A stretch of 64,000 nucleotides of DNA from Salvator merianae (taxonomy: Eukaryota > Chordata > Lepidosauria > Squamata > Teiidae): positions 8,138,030 to 8,202,029 of the forward strand of contig QVOM02000057.1 in the NCBI GenBank assembly GCA_003586115.2, in the 5' to 3' direction. The notes under the pieces are model-generated. The model was not told where the DNA came from and did not search any database. It worked only from the letters and a program-made list of their open reading frames with translations. A program made the position numbers and the translations under genes. Positions 23,980 to 36,325 of this stretch are shown here, one piece after another; position 1 is the first letter of the stretch; every line of letters starts with the position of its first letter.

Positions 23980-26900
23980 TTAGTTATCTTCAGAGGACTG
24001 TAGGCTTTCAGTGTCTTCTGGTTGGAACTTCAGGTGTTGGCTAAGCTCCACATGGACAGCTTTTTCTTCAAAATCAGAAGGGAGGGAAACTGCATCTGGT
24101 GCAGCATCCTTTCCTCCTTCCATGCAAGCAGTCTGCATTAACTCAGTAAATATGCTCTCATTGGCATCCAGAGCTTCCAGCCTTTTGTGGTCAACTAAAA
24201 CTTTGTTGTAAACTTCAGAACTGACTTCCTCAGTTGTTATCGCTTCATTGGACAGTGTTCGAGATAGACTCTGGTTGATGTTATCCTCTGTAGTGAAGTT
24301 ATCCAGCTCTTCTCTCTGGAGCTGTTTGGTAAAAGTGATTTTCCTAATCTCTTCTCCAGTTGGAGTGTTGATGTCCTGCTCTGCATTGCCAGACTGTAGG
24401 GGCCCAATGCCATTCAGTATCTCCTCTGTGAAATCTTGCTGCAGCCTATTAGCATTGTTTTCAGTCATTAGGTGTTTGGATCTCTCTGGGTCTTTGGCAC
24501 CAACGAAGGAAGTTTCCAAGGTCTCTGGAGAAAACTGGGATGCATTTGCGTTGGTTGATTTAATTGGTGCATCATGATCCGTTCCATCCGTGGAAGAATG
24601 CTTCTCCTCAGCTCTTGCTGGCAGTTCAGCCTCAGTGCACTTTGCAGCTGCTTTGATCACCTCTTGATTAAACTCCAGGGCTTGTTCTACGATTTCAAGG
24701 ATATCCGTGCCTTTCACGTTCGTATCTGAGACACTTAAAGCTGTCTCTGATGAAGGAAGTGGAAAATCCTTATCATTCGGATTATCATTAGCCAAGACTT
24801 CCTGTTGGGAATGATCTTCTGTTCCATAGTTCTCCATATCAGAGATTTGTTGGTACTCAGGGACAAGGAGTGGACCTTCTTCTCCATAAGACATCAGAAC
24901 TTCACATTCTGCAACTCCTCTTTGGTCACCTGGAGACTGCTCTCCTTCGAGCACAATTTCTCCCAAGTCTGAAACACTGGTCAGAGGAGAAACCTTATGT
25001 GGACCTTCAGCTTCAGTGTTACCTTGGCTGCTAAATGCCTGTGAGCAGTCATTTTCCATAGATGTGCCTTCCTTCGCAGGGCTTGGATCAGACTCATCTG
25101 CCTGGAAAACATGGTCTTTTTCTGGTTCCCAAACAAAGTCTCTTTCAATGTCTTCATCATGGTGTTGCTCCATAAGCTCAAGATCTTCTCTTGCCTCATC
25201 ATCTCGTTGAGAGCTTTTCCCAGATTCTTCATGAGAGCCTGCAAAGCCATCTTCCACTCTTGGCCCTTCTGGTTCTGGTGTATGCAACTCAACACCAATT
25301 TCACTGCCGCCTGATGCATCAGTTTCTTCTAATACCTTTAATGACAGAGGAGCCCCCGAGTGTTGGTGAGCAGCAGATTCTTCAGAGGAGTCTTTTTCTT
25401 CCAGCACTCCCTCTTGCTCGTTGTCATTTTCTTCTGTTAGGGGACTGTGTGAACTCTCTTGCTGTGTTTCTTCTAACAACACAAAGCTATCTTTAATTAA
25501 AAGTGTTGTTGTTTCTGCAGCTTCTTGGCTTGCTGGAAGCAGTGGTTGAGATTTCTCAGACATAGCCAACATCTTCTCCTCATACATATGCAAAGGTGTG
25601 TGATCTGGTAGAGTTTCTTCCAGAATCATCTGTGTGCCACTGATTCCATCAGTTTCACAGGTGTTACTGGGAACAATATCTAAAGTTTCAAGCAGCTCCT
25701 CTGATCCCAGATCATCACATTTTGTTTGGTGGCTGCTTAGATCATCAAGATTGTTGCCTTGGAATGCCTGAATGGTGCCACTCTGCACTTTTGAGGGAGC
25801 CTCCAACTCTTTGGTAATATCTTGGGTTTTCCTTTCCCCAGGGTGTGTTGTATCTTGAAGCTGAAAAGCCTCTTCTGTTCCAGTAATAATTTGCTGTTCT
25901 TCTCCCTGGTAGTCATCACTCCTGAAGCCTGCTGGAGTTTCTTGATCATGTAAATCATGTGTATCAACATCACTTTTTATTTCTTCCGCCTTCAAATTGT
26001 CCACTGTGTTTTCACTGTGAATCGCTACTGCTTCGATGTTTGTTACCAAATCTCCTTTTTGAATGTCACCATCAACCTCCAGAAAAGCCACTGGGATCTC
26101 TTCATTGTTGTCCACAGTCTTTCCTGCCAACATTTGTGCCTGAAATATGTCTTCTGTCACTTTTTGTGCAGAGGTGTCTTCTTCTATAACATTCTCATCT
26201 TGCAAGGGAACATCTGGTTCACACGTAATTTTGTGTGAGCTCTCTGTCTTTGTGGCTGGGAACACTTCCTTCTCTCTGTTATCTTCATTTCTCAAACCAT
26301 TCTCTTCTTTGTCTAGACTGGTGTGCCTCAAAATATCCTCTCCTGGCATCTCTCCAAACTCTTCCTCAGCAGTCACGCTTTCCATAATCCTGGGATCATC
26401 AATCAAAATGTTGGCTTTATCACTTGCTACACTGTCATCTCTAGAGATGGTCCCTTCCATGCTGAAGGCCTCCTGTTCCAAGCCTGATTCTTTCCCCTCT
26501 TCTGCTGGCAAAAAGTCCAATTTTGAAAGTGGTATTTCTTGCTCCACAATTTTTTTCTGCTGCACCCCAAGGAAAGTATCATCATGGCAACTTTCTTCAG
26601 ACAAAGGTACAGGACTGATTGGTGACAAATTTTCAATTGCAAATCCTTCAGTCTGCTGAAACTCGCTTTCCAGAGTCTCTGCCTGCAAATCATACTCTTC
26701 ATTCTCCCTGGGAGGGCTCCACAATTCTCTTCTTTCCTCATCCTCTGATAGATGCAGTGCTTCTGTGCTCACCACCTCAAGGTCTTCAACTCCTCCATCT
26801 TCCTCTTCCAAGTACGCTCCTGTAGCACCTTCATGGTCCCCGTGGTGGCTGATTTCTGATGCCCAGCTCTCCATTTCGCTCCTTAAAACAGCTGGTGCAT

Positions 26901-28091
26901 CTTCATCTGGGTGAGTCACCACTTCTATGCATTTAGTAGCATCTTCTAGGCCATCCCCAGAGCCTGTGTTCTGTAATGGGTGGGCTTGTTCATCGCTGTC
27001 CTCGTTCAGTGGCAGGGAACTTTCTCCTTTGGAACTCTCAGCTTGTGCACTGACTGAAATGACAGTAACTGTTTCATCTAGCTTGCTTTCTTCTGCTAGC
27101 AGTTCTTTTTCTGGTGGAGAAGTTGACTCGTTTTCTTGAGACAACTGTGCCCATGTGTCTTGTTCTTGCAGTTCAATGACACAGGTTTTGTGGCCATCAT
27201 TAACTTCAGTGAGCTCTTCAGGGCATTTGATGGCCTCCTGACCTGCTGGCTGAATATCTTCCATTTGCTCTTTGGGTACTTTCTGTGTGCCTTCTTCCAA
27301 CAACCCAGTGTTAGAAGCTGCTACATTTTCTTCTGTGGATGAAGAGTCATCAGAATGTATGCCATTTTGGGTTTCATCCACATTGAATAGACTAGACTCT
27401 AAATGAGTATCTGCTCCATTGAGGGCAAAGTCCAAAGCTTCTGTGACCAGCTGACTAGGGCAAGGCACATTCTGGATTGTGGCCTTTCCTGGTGGTTCTT
27501 CACTGGTCTGCCTCTCCTCTACCTCCTCCTGTTCTTCCATTTCTATGTCATAAAGTTCGTTTTTCTTTCCTGTATTTTCTGTTTTCGTTTGTGTTACACT
27601 CACATCTCTGCTTTCTCCTTCTTCCTGGCACTGTTGCTCAGTGTTTGAGCTAGACATTTCTGAGGTATCTGGAACTACAGGACAGATGGAGCTGAAATGG
27701 GGAGGAGATTCCTGCAAGAATGACTGGGAAACCACATCAATTTGCATTGCTCTTGCCATCTTGGTTTGCTGGGATGAGCCCAGCCTAAAAGAAATTGAGC
27801 CAGTGAAAGCTGGGAAGTCTTTCCGAGGCAATGCCACTTCCAAACATTTAGGGGACTGGGACTGAAGGACTGTATTGGCTTTCTGGAACTCCCTAGCTAC
27901 AGGGCTTCTGCTTTTGAGAACCCCAGAGCCAACATTCACTGCAAAGGACTCATTCTGGTTCTTGGGCAACTGAGCCACGGTACTTGCCTTCAGGAAAGCC
28001 GTTGAATGTGGCCTGAGATCTCGGGATCCCAGGTGCCCCTTGGCTAGAGACACTGCCTGGATTTTACTGTTCCTTGCTTCCAGTTTGGCAT
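23980..28091 (-). CDS. NES: NES exon 4 (acidic tail)
   Basis: 4112 nt, 1369 codons after the junction Asn, then a stop at 23,980-23,982. The acceptor is TTTGCTCCATGCAG. The tail is rich in Glu, Asp, Ser and Gln. Typical stretches are short acidic phrases such as EMEEQEEVEERQTSEEPPG. The dense SLEKENQE-type repeats of mammalian nestin are not evident. Antisense open frames over this exon are shadows. Confidence 0.96.
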
Positions 28092-31000
28092 CTGCATGGA
28101 GCAAAGGAAAGGAAAACATGCTAGTTAAGGAATGCTTGAGATATTCCCTCGTTAATGAAACCTTAGCTGATTTGTCCCAATGGATTGCAGTAGCTCATAG
28201 AACGATTTATTAAATTGACTTTCAAAGAAAGAAAGTGAAAAACATACTCTCTTGGGTTTAGTTTATAGATAATCTTATAGATAATCTGTTTTATGGCAGA
28301 CATAACTTTAGAAGAGCCTGACAAATGCTCTAGGATTGCATACTGGATTGAAAGCTATTTTAATTTATGTGTGTCACAGATGAATTGATTAAATTTTGCA
28401 CTCTTGTGATTCACAGCTATAAAACTTGGATTAGAAGCACACATAACCAAATTGACTAAAACATGCACCTGAATCTTCAGTTTCAAGAGAGTCATGCAGT
28501 TAAGCACACCAGCTGTCTTAGCCTTCTCTTAAAAACAACCAAAGTCAGAATAAAGAAACTTTTCTTCCTTTGGGTTTTCTTAATTTCTTTCAACCTTTAT
28601 TATTTTATTTTCTCTATACCCACCTCTTGTGCCACTGCCTATTTTGAGGTCACTTATTGGCATCTGCAGTCTTGTGCTCTCTGCCTCTAGAAGTGTCCTG
28701 GAATACAAAATTGGAGGACTGAATAATTTGTGTGTTTTACAGAATGCAGAGTATGTCAAGGCAGTTTTATTTAGCCAAATTATTTTAGTGAATGCAAGCT
28801 ATAGAGCTACACAAAATGTCTCTTCATAGGACAATTTGTTTCCAGAAACCTATGCAGGGCGCAGTCTGCAGAGACCTTTCATGCAGTGAAAAGCATTCCA
28901 GATTTCTGAGCCTGCTTTGGAATCCCTTGCAAGTATCCAGTGTGTAGCGATATTTCTCTCTTCTCTCCTTCTCTCCCTCCCAGAAGCACTTGGGCCACTG
29001 GGATGACATCATGGCTAGTCTTGGCTGCCCCCTTTGCACTGACAGGGCCCCCATTCTTATGCTAATTGCCTAGAGCTCTCTTCAGTCTGCTTTTGTTTAG
29101 GAGCCATCTGGAGGGAGGAGAAGGAAAGCGAAAGAGCCCTTTTCCCATGGGTTAGATTCAGGGATAGGTGGGAAATGAGAGACCAGCCTGAGGGAGGTAT
29201 TTTTGCAGATGGTGCATGAATTCACTACTTTCCATTTTTCTAAAGGGAAAGAGGTAGCAGTGTGCGCAGCTACCTTGAAAAGCTCATTGCAGAAGTCCAG
29301 TGGCCCTTCCGTTGCGTCAACTATATTGACATCCAGGTTGCTTTGGCCTGGAGGGGCCAAAAGATAACTTTATTCAGCATCTCCCCCCTCCATAGCTGGG
29401 TTAGTCAGAGGTGGTTGAAAGGGGGAACTGGAACAGCTGCTGCACACTTTTTAAAGGAGCTGAAGGGTGGTGAGGAGAGAGGAGGCGCAGGTTCCATTCA
29501 TACTTGTCCACAAGTTCCAGTATCTCTATTTGCCTGGATCAACTTTTGCTGAATCTTGGATTTTGCCAGGTGGTATTTCTGGAATGGAGCATTAAATTCT
29601 ACCGATTTGTGCCCACTTGCAAAACATTTACTTGGCTGTAGGCAATCACAGTAGTTACACAGCACTGTGTTTATGCAATCATAAAGTTAGTGTGAGTGGG
29701 GCCTTGTTGGGATGCGACTGTGATGGTTGGGCAGCCCTCATCTAACGAGCCCAGGAAGGAGCAGCAGCAGCAGAGCTGGGAAGGAGATGGCAGGGAAGTC
29801 TCACCTGTATGTGGCCACTTCGAGGCTGAGGGACATTTTCAGGTGCATCAGCTGCTGCCTGTCTTCCAAGACCTGAGCGATCTGGACTTGCAGGGACTGT
29901 TTCTCTTCCTCCAGAGATTCAATGGCCAGCTGTTGACACAGAAGACGAGCAAAGAATGGTAGCAGCTTTTTTCTTTCATACTCCCAAAGGACCTCATTGC
30001 AAGGGCAGGGCCATGGGGAGAGTGGAGGGGCAGCTGCCAGCCTGGGTACTTCAGAAGGTCTGTGTCTTCGGTGGAACTGCCAGGGAAGCCCAGCAAGGTG
30101 CTCTGTGTCTCTACAGCGCTGGGCGTGTCAGCAGAGGGGCTTCCTCACTGTCGAGGTCTGGGAGAGCCCCAGCAACAGAACACAAATGTCTTGGTAAAGC
30201 TCACGCATCTTTTATCAGCCTACTTTACTGCCATCTCAGATCTCAGTGTTCCTACACTCTGGAGCTTTCTCAGGGTCAAAACCGTTTCCTTTGTTCTGCA
30301 GAGATACCCGAGAACTTCCCCGCAAGCCGTGTGGCAGCTTCTGGCCCATTTTACGGGGCTTTACGCTGGCCACCAATTAAGTGGGTGGGTGAAAAAACAT
30401 CTCACCCTAGCTTGACAGAGTTCTGACCTGTTCTGCTTTTGCGCTAGGGTCACTTTAAACGTCACATTTGTCCTTTCTCAGGACAGGCGCAGGTAGGAGA
30501 CAGGGAGGCAAACATGTGGCATGAGCAGCCCCCCCCCCCCGCCAGCAGAGTTACAGTCAGAGAGGAGGATGGGAGCTGAAGTGTGTCACCAACCGGGGGG
30601 GGGGGGGAGATTGGCTGCTCCATCCTGCCCTCTGTGCTCTGACTGTCCCACAGCTGAAGGTGCCCTTGCATCCACTCACCCGTGTCTTTTTTCCCCACCC
30701 TGCTCTTGGCTGCCCCAGCGCTATCTAGCTTTTCCTGCATGCCTGTCCCATGATGGGTCTGAGGTGACAGTGAGGCAAGGCAGAGGAGAGGGCAGCACTG
30801 GGCAGGAAGGTCTCAAGTGGTCTGCCCAGCCCTATGAAAACTGCTCCACCAGCCTTTTTCATTTGACCGCAAAGCTGCTTCAGCTTCCTTTGAGGCTGCC
30901 CGGGGATCTGCCACCAAGGGCATCTCTGGCAAAGTTTGGGTCACTTTGCTCCATGCAGGCTTTTGAAGGGCTCTTATGTCTTTCCCTTTACCTGTCCCTG

Positions 31001-33244
31001 TTCTGAAGGAAAGGTGGAGAAGCCTGCCTTATTCTCTGTAATTTGCCTGTTTCCTGTTTAGAACTTTGAACTGTCCATCATGAAATTTTATCGTCATAGA
31101 TGTTTTAATTCAAAATTCTTTCCCGATTGAAACCAAAGCAAATGGCAAGCAAAGCACACAAAAGAAGGCAGGGAATTTCCTCATCTGCTGGAGCACAGTA
31201 GGACTGTGGGAGATATTAAGCTACTTGTGCTGGTTTGAGGCCAGCTCTAATATGCTGCCAAGAGCAAAAGGAAGTGGGTTTATTTTAAACCTCATCTACA
31301 AGGAGGTGTCCAGGGCAAGAAATGAGAGAAAGCTTCGAGCCAGTGATTTTGTGAAGTGGGTCATTACAATTCCTCTGGACTGACTTTTCCTCCCTGGTCT
31401 CTGAGGTATTAGATTCCCGTGCACCAAGCACACGCGTGCAGGCCCACCCGTCAGCGTAGTAAATGGTTCAGCTTGTCGCAGTGACTCGAAGAAGCAAACC
31501 AAGCCGTGTGTCAGAGTAGAAAGTGAATGTAAGGTCCCCTATGCTCACGTCACCATGCCACTAGCTGCCGTGACCCATTCATCCATAGTACAGTCAGTGC
31601 CCATCCACAGGGCCCTGACTCAGCCCCAGATATGTCTCCCAGTGTTTCAATATGGTTGATGGATTCATGTGTTGGATCCTACAAGTTTTGTCTGGCGGTT
31701 GGTATGCAGTGACTTCTTGAGACACATTTTCTTTCAGTTTTGGCCACCCCTTCTTGAGGCTTCTGAATCTCTCTAGTGAAATTTCCCTTGAGTGTGCCAC
31801 TCAGTTTGTGATTCAGGAAGTAAAACTCAGCACTGGGAGGGGGGTACTTTTCAGACTGGTTAAGACCCCTAATATATGCAACTCAACAGAAAAGAATCAC
31901 AGGCAGAGGAAAACGGGAATGAGTCACAAAGGCCTTTTTTCTTTTAAAAGAAAGAGCCAAATGCTTGCCTTCCAAGAATGACAGATACGTTGGTTGATTG
32001 GCAGTATAGAAAACTGTTCGTTGTGGAATACCCAAGCTAAGTCAGAGTGTTTTGTTTTTAGCTGGAAACAGCGCAAGACTTAAAAGACTGAAACTTCAAA
32101 TTTTTCATTCCATCCCCCGGCCCCATCCAGACACACTTGTGGGATGCAGGTTCCTGTGGGTTGGCCCCATCAAGGGCTCCTTGCAACCCTGCCCAGATCT
32201 CCAAGTGAATCCCTTTCCTTCATTCTCTGTAGCTCACGAGCAGAGAAATTGTCCAAGATCCAACCCACCCTGTGCTCTAAGTGGAGATGCTCCTGCCTTT
32301 TAACAAGGCAGTTTTCCAAAGACAGATTAGCAATTCTCTTGCTGATGGAGCAGTGGGCATCCTATATGGGAAGTCTGAGACTTAGCAGGTGCACCTGAAG
32401 AGCCAGCAACACCCCCCCCCATCTCACGCCCATCACCCACCTGCAGCTTCTCAGCTTCCGCATGCTGGTGCCGCCACTGCTGAGAAAGACTTTCCTCTAG
32501 GATCTCTTTCCGAATCTTGAGGCCGGCCAGTTCCTTCTCCAGCTGCTGCATCTGCAGGTGGTTCTGCCTGTTGCTTTCTGTGGCTTTCCACAGGTTCTCT
32601 TTGGCTTCGCAGAGGGAGACCTCTAGCTGGGAGACTTCTGTCTTATACGTCTCCACAGCCCCTTTCCAGATGTTAGACAGCCGCTTGGCATAATCCTCTA
32701 CCTCCACAGGCTGGAAGCACACTGGCACGGCACGGAAGCTCTCCAGGCTTGTGGAGAAGCCAGCCATCTCCTGGTCAAGTCTCGCCATCTCCTCCTGGTG
32801 AGCTTCCAGCAGGGCCTCCATTTCCTTCTCTAGTTGGGTGGCTTTTTCCTTGAGCCACTGGTAGGCCCGTTTCTCTTCCTCTAGATCTTTTTTGCCCATG
32901 GAAAGCAGCTTCTTGGCCTCTTCCTGAGCAGCCCGCTCCTTCTGGCACTTGCCTGTCACCTGTCGCACCTCCTCGTGCAGGGCGTCTCTGGCCAGCTCCG
33001 CCGTGCACTTTTCCCGGAAAGCCTGATCCAGCGTAGCTCTCAAAGCGGCCACCTCTTCTTCGTACTTACCCCACCAGGAGTTTTCTACAGGGCTGACTTT
33101 CAAGGACTGGATCTCGGCTTTCAGCACCTCATTCTCCTCTTCCAGGTACTTTACCCTGGCCAGGTACGCCTCCAGGCGTTTGTTGAGGTCCCACATCTGG
33201 AGGGACTCCTCTCCCAAGGACCACGATCCTAGGAGATGCTCCAT
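23980..33244 (-). CDS. NES: nestin (type VI intermediate filament protein), whole coding span
   Basis: Four coding exons on the minus strand: 33,244-32,441, 29,929-29,805, 28,697-28,654 and 28,091-23,980, joined in phase at GT/AG sites; predicted 1694 residues (human nestin is about 1620). Nestin is an intermediate-filament protein of neural and muscle progenitors that co-assembles with vimentin or other type III partners. The N-terminal head is very short, as in all nestins. The rod opens with the helix-initiation motif LQMWDLNKRLEAYLARVKYL and closes with LKMSLSLEVATYRTLLEAE, close to the filament consensus. A long, very acidic tail of about 1370 residues follows, encoded almost wholly by the last exon and ending ESLQSSEDN, like the SSGED end of mammalian nestin. 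The ATG at 33,244 gives the family-like start; an in-frame ATG at 33,340 would add 32 unlikely residues. A TATA-like ATATGAAT lies near 33,362-33,369. Confidence 0.97.
28654..28697 (-). CDS. NES: NES exon 3 (end of rod), 44-nt micro-exon
   Basis: The acceptor GTATTCCAG is followed by G, then codons for TLLEAESTRLQMPI, one more base and the donor GTGACC. Phase fits both neighbours exactly (completing Arg at the left junction and making Asn at the right). TLLEAE is the helix-termination end of the rod. The exon is too short to appear in an open-frame scan. Confidence 0.93.
28975..29105 (-). promoter_or_regulatory. NES: candidate nestin second-intron neural enhancer
   Basis: Lies in intron 2 (28,698-29,804), the intron that carries the neural-progenitor enhancer of mammalian NES. 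On the minus strand it shows ACAAAAG (SOX-like, about 29,090-29,098), then GGCAATTAGCATAAGAAT (29,053-29,070), which holds the octamer-like POU site ATTAGCAT, and further on TGATGTCATC (about 29,002-29,012). From memory, the human enhancer has ACAAAAGGCAATAATTAGCA followed by TGAGAAT, and later GAGGTCATC, in the same order. The spacing differs: about 25 bases separate the first two blocks here. The resemblance is seen; enhancer function is inferred. Confidence 0.7.
29805..29929 (-). CDS. NES: NES exon 2 (coil 2)
   Basis: 125 nt, the usual size for this intermediate-filament exon. It runs from LAIESLEEEKQSL to LKMSLSLEVATY plus two bases of an Arg codon. The acceptor is TGTGTCAACAG, the donor ACATACAG/GTGAGA. 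Confidence 0.95.
29930..32440 (-). other. NES: NES intron 1
   Basis: 2.5-kb intron with no exon seen. It holds a C-run (30,529-30,540) and a G-run (30,595-30,607) about 55 bases apart, which could pair or form G-quadruplex structure. The plus-strand frames here have no recognisable product. Confidence 0.7.
32441..33244 (-). CDS. NES: NES exon 1 (head and most of the rod)
   Basis: 804 nt, 268 codons, ending in phase 0 at GAGAAGCTGCAG followed by GTGGGT. It encodes the short head, coil 1A and coil 1B through most of coil 2, rich in Leu/Glu/Lys heptads. An exon 1 carrying most of the rod is the rule in nestin and neurofilament genes. Confidence 0.95.
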
Positions 33245-34149
33245 GTTCAAAAACGTGCTTTTGGAAGCCAAGCCCAAGAAGGGAGATGGAGGGAGAGCGC
33301 CAGGAGCCCTGACTGACGGCCCTGTCCAGTGAATAAGCATCCTGGTAGCTCAGCGCTGCTATTCATATTGAGGGGGGAGGCTCTTGAGAGAGGAGGCTGG
33401 ACTTAACCCTTGCTTCCACTCTCTGGGAAGGCAGCAGACACGTTGCCTGAGAAACTCTGCCAGATGCGGAGCAAGAACGCTGGTAGCTACAGGGCGAGGG
33501 AAAGGGTCTGCTGCTGTCTTGACTTTCTGCCCCCCAGTGGTGAAATCACAGAGCAGGCAGAGAAATCTGATTTGAGTGAGATGCGGCAAAGGAGGCAAGC
33601 GACACTTGAATCCAGCGTGGTGGTATGCTAACTGAGCTCCAAATAACAAACTGTGTTCCAAATCTGCTGTCTCATGGATGGAGTTGGAAGAGCCCCCACC
33701 CTCCGCCAAACAGCCTCTGAGCATCAGGAGTCCACATAGCCGCTGCGTGACTTGTTATCTGTTCCTCCTTGTCTTGTGGCAAAGAGTTCCACAAGTAGAT
33801 TCTGCTGGGATCTATCCGAGTTTCCTTGAGGTTTGGGCTGAATTTGAAGAAGATGCCCTTTTAATGATGATAGAGATATAAAGTAAAGACTTAGTTCATC
33901 TTTAAAGATCACCAGTCTACCAACGCTTTTTTACCTAGTGGTAGGAGCCAGTGGGGACCAGGTTTCTGTGCATTTCTTCTCTTTTTTTTCAAAAAGTGTC
34001 AGACTTTTGCTCTTAGGGAGAAAGATGCAAGAATAACTAGATAAACAGAAAAGGCTTATCTCTTGTAGAACTGTTCCTTACTTAGGCCAGAGCAGGCAAA
34101 GGAGACTGGGTTCAAAACATGGCCAGTGGCACCCCCCAGTGGACAAAAC

Positions 34150-34280
34150 GGCAAACGCCAATGCTGGAAATTTTACTGGCTCAGACCAGAGGCGCATCTA
34201 GTCCAACAGTTCTGTTCTCACAATGTCCAGCCAGATACTGACAAGCAGGGCATGAACACAGCAGTTTTATTCATATTCCC
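34150..34280 (-). repeat. interspersed repeat fragment (GTTCTCACAATGTCCAGCCA)
   Basis: GCATCTAGTCCAACAGTTCT, then GTTCTCACAATGTCCAGCCA and CAAGCAGGGCATGAACACAG, matches the well-known amniote repeat phrase 'tctagtccagcatcctgttctcacagtggccaacc'. It is the reverse orientation of the fragment at 20,995-21,120. Confidence 0.55.
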
Positions 34281-34439
34281 CAGCAGCAGGTCTATGGGGA
34301 CAGAACACCCCCCCCCCACTCCGTAGGCAAGGGTATACAGCCACCTTCCCCAGACCTAAAATACTTAACTTTTTGCTTTCCTTGCCCGTGTGCTGTTCTA
34401 CAGCACTAGAGTCAGGGGTCACCTTATGAAGCCGACGGG

Positions 34440-34740
34440 CAGGAGAATTGGGACTGAAAAGGGGGAGGATTTTTTTCATCCAGTGGGTCATCAGTCTATG
34501 GAATTTACTATCAGAAGGGGTGGTGACAGCAACCAGCCTGGATGGCTTTAAGACAGGGTTGGACAGATTCATGGAGGTCAGGTGTACCAGTGGATGCCTA
34601 GGTACAGCCTCCAGGTTGGAGAGACAGGCAGGATGCCTCTAAAGGCTTTCTAAGGAGTTAAGAGCAGATGAAGGTTCTGCTTTAATCTTCTTGAAAATGC
34701 TGTGGCTTGAATTCAGCAGGCTCCTCTTATGGTCTTATGT
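34440..34740 (+). repeat. interspersed repeat fragment (TGGATGGCTTTAAGACAGGG)
   Basis: TATGGAATTTACTATCAGAA, then GCCTGGATGGCTTTAAGACA, GGACAGATTCATGGAGGTC and finally CTCTTATGGTCTTATG follow the order of a repeat common in reptile genomes. It probably belongs to the same family as 34,150-34,280, in opposite orientation. Confidence 0.5.
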
Positions 34741-36239
34741 AAATGATATTGAGTTGTTGTTCAGGACTCACTTTCTGGGTTTGGTGGCGGTAGTTTGTTG
34801 TCAGAAAAGACTTTTGGATTTTACAAGCACTTGCTTCATTGCTTCAGTGGGGAGAGGAATACATTTGGAAATGGCTCCCAAATCAGCCCTCATGCCTTTG
34901 ACAGTAGCTAACTGGCACCTGTGGCACCTCCTGAAATGTCTCCCTTAGTCTTATTGCATCTCTGTGGTCTGTCCTGGTGTAGCCTTTCAGCTAAAAGCAG
35001 CTTCTCCTTCATATTCAGAATATCAGAATTTGTGCCACCTAATACAGGGTCCCTTTCTCAGCACACTCTGTCTACTGATTAATGAAGGCCAGAACCACCC
35101 AAATGCCCATCATGTGGGATGGCGTGCTTGTGCTTCAGGTCACCATGGAAAGGTCTCTTTGGCTCCTTCACACGTTAAAGGATGCCCTGCTAAGATGCCT
35201 GCAGCCCACTTAGAGCAGTTTCTCCAGAAATCCAGGTGCAGTTGGGTTTTGTATAGCCTTTTGATCTCCCACGTGGCTAGAGAAATCAGCAGCTTTGAAT
35301 TCACAACTCTGTTTAGGTTTTTAAGAAAAAATATGTTTTTCCTCTTTTAATAGGGATCAAGGAAAATATGCTGGCAGAAAAACTTGTCTATAGCCTGGTA
35401 CCTTTACTGCAACAACAGAATTAAGGCTGTTTTCTTTCAGCTTGATTTTTAAGATGCCCAACAGGTTTCTGGAATGATGACTTAAAAAGACACAACTTGC
35501 ATCATGCTTCAGTCTGGGAGATTATAGCTACGGTGTCCTTAAAGAGGTGCTGTGAGACTAGACTACAGCTCTCCCCCTGGTCTGGCATATGGGATGATTC
35601 TGTTCGTGCTCTGGGGGAGCAGCACCACCCACCCACCCCAGCAAATTAAACCTACCTACATGTTGCAAAGGAGGGATCATCTTGAGGGTAAGGATTGCAT
35701 TTTGGGAGAGGCAGAAAAAGGGAATTCATCATAAAGAAAAGTTCAGTTCCCTTGTTCTTACAGTCGGGTCGGGCTTTGCAGTATTCAAGCCCCCAAGTGC
35801 CTCAGCTTCCCCCTGCCCAAAATCAGTGCCTGGCCTGGCTTCATCCCACCTGCTGCTGGCATCACGGCCTCTTCCCGCTCTTTTTAATACACTCATGCAA
35901 CTTAAGCTAGGCTACTGCTTAAAAGGGACACAAGGAAATATTACATAAGTATTTCTGAGCATGTACAGAATATATTCCTTATAGTGCTGAACCACTGCCT
36001 TCTGTTACACAGTGTAACAAAGAGTTCTGGAGAATTCAGAAACTCATCATGCATTTGTGACTATTTGTGTGGTTCCTATAAAGGTATTACTATGGACCAT
36101 CATTGATGCTTACTAAAAGCGATTTTAAAGGCTTTAAGAAAATGAAGTTCAAAAGGGAAAAAGGAGATGGTCTGCAGTTGGAGTGCAAATCAGAAACAGA
36201 CAAATTCTGTTAGAGTTACTCTACTGCAGGGATAGATAA

Positions 36240-36325
36240 CATTTGGCTCTCCAGAGGTTTCTAAATCACAACTCCCACCATCCCCTATGGGCAGAGACTA
36301 CTGGGAATTGTAGTTCCTATTCTGC
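36240..36325. repeat. palindromic short repeat, copy B
   Basis: CTCCAGAGGTTTCTAAATCA, then CAACTCCCACCATCCC, a short centre and ACTGGGAATTGTAGTTCC. The two arms are near reverse complements. Same family as copies A and C. Confidence 0.65.

Noticed and set aside
2900..24000. BCAN or HAPLN2 (left neighbours of NES in human)
   Set aside because: No Ig-V or Link-domain exons are visible on either strand.
24011..27865. Several plus-strand open frames over NES exon 4
   Set aside because: Antisense shadows of a long coding exon; no splice or family support.
28463..28510. NES exon 3 candidate reading TLLKLKIQ on the minus strand near 28,455-28,500
   Set aside because: No usable acceptor, wrong phase; the segment at 28,654-28,697 fits in phase, splice sites and family motif.
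32327..33340. NES start at the upstream in-frame ATG (33,340)
   Set aside because: The 32 extra residues are unlike the very short head of nestins; the ATG at 33,244 fits the family.
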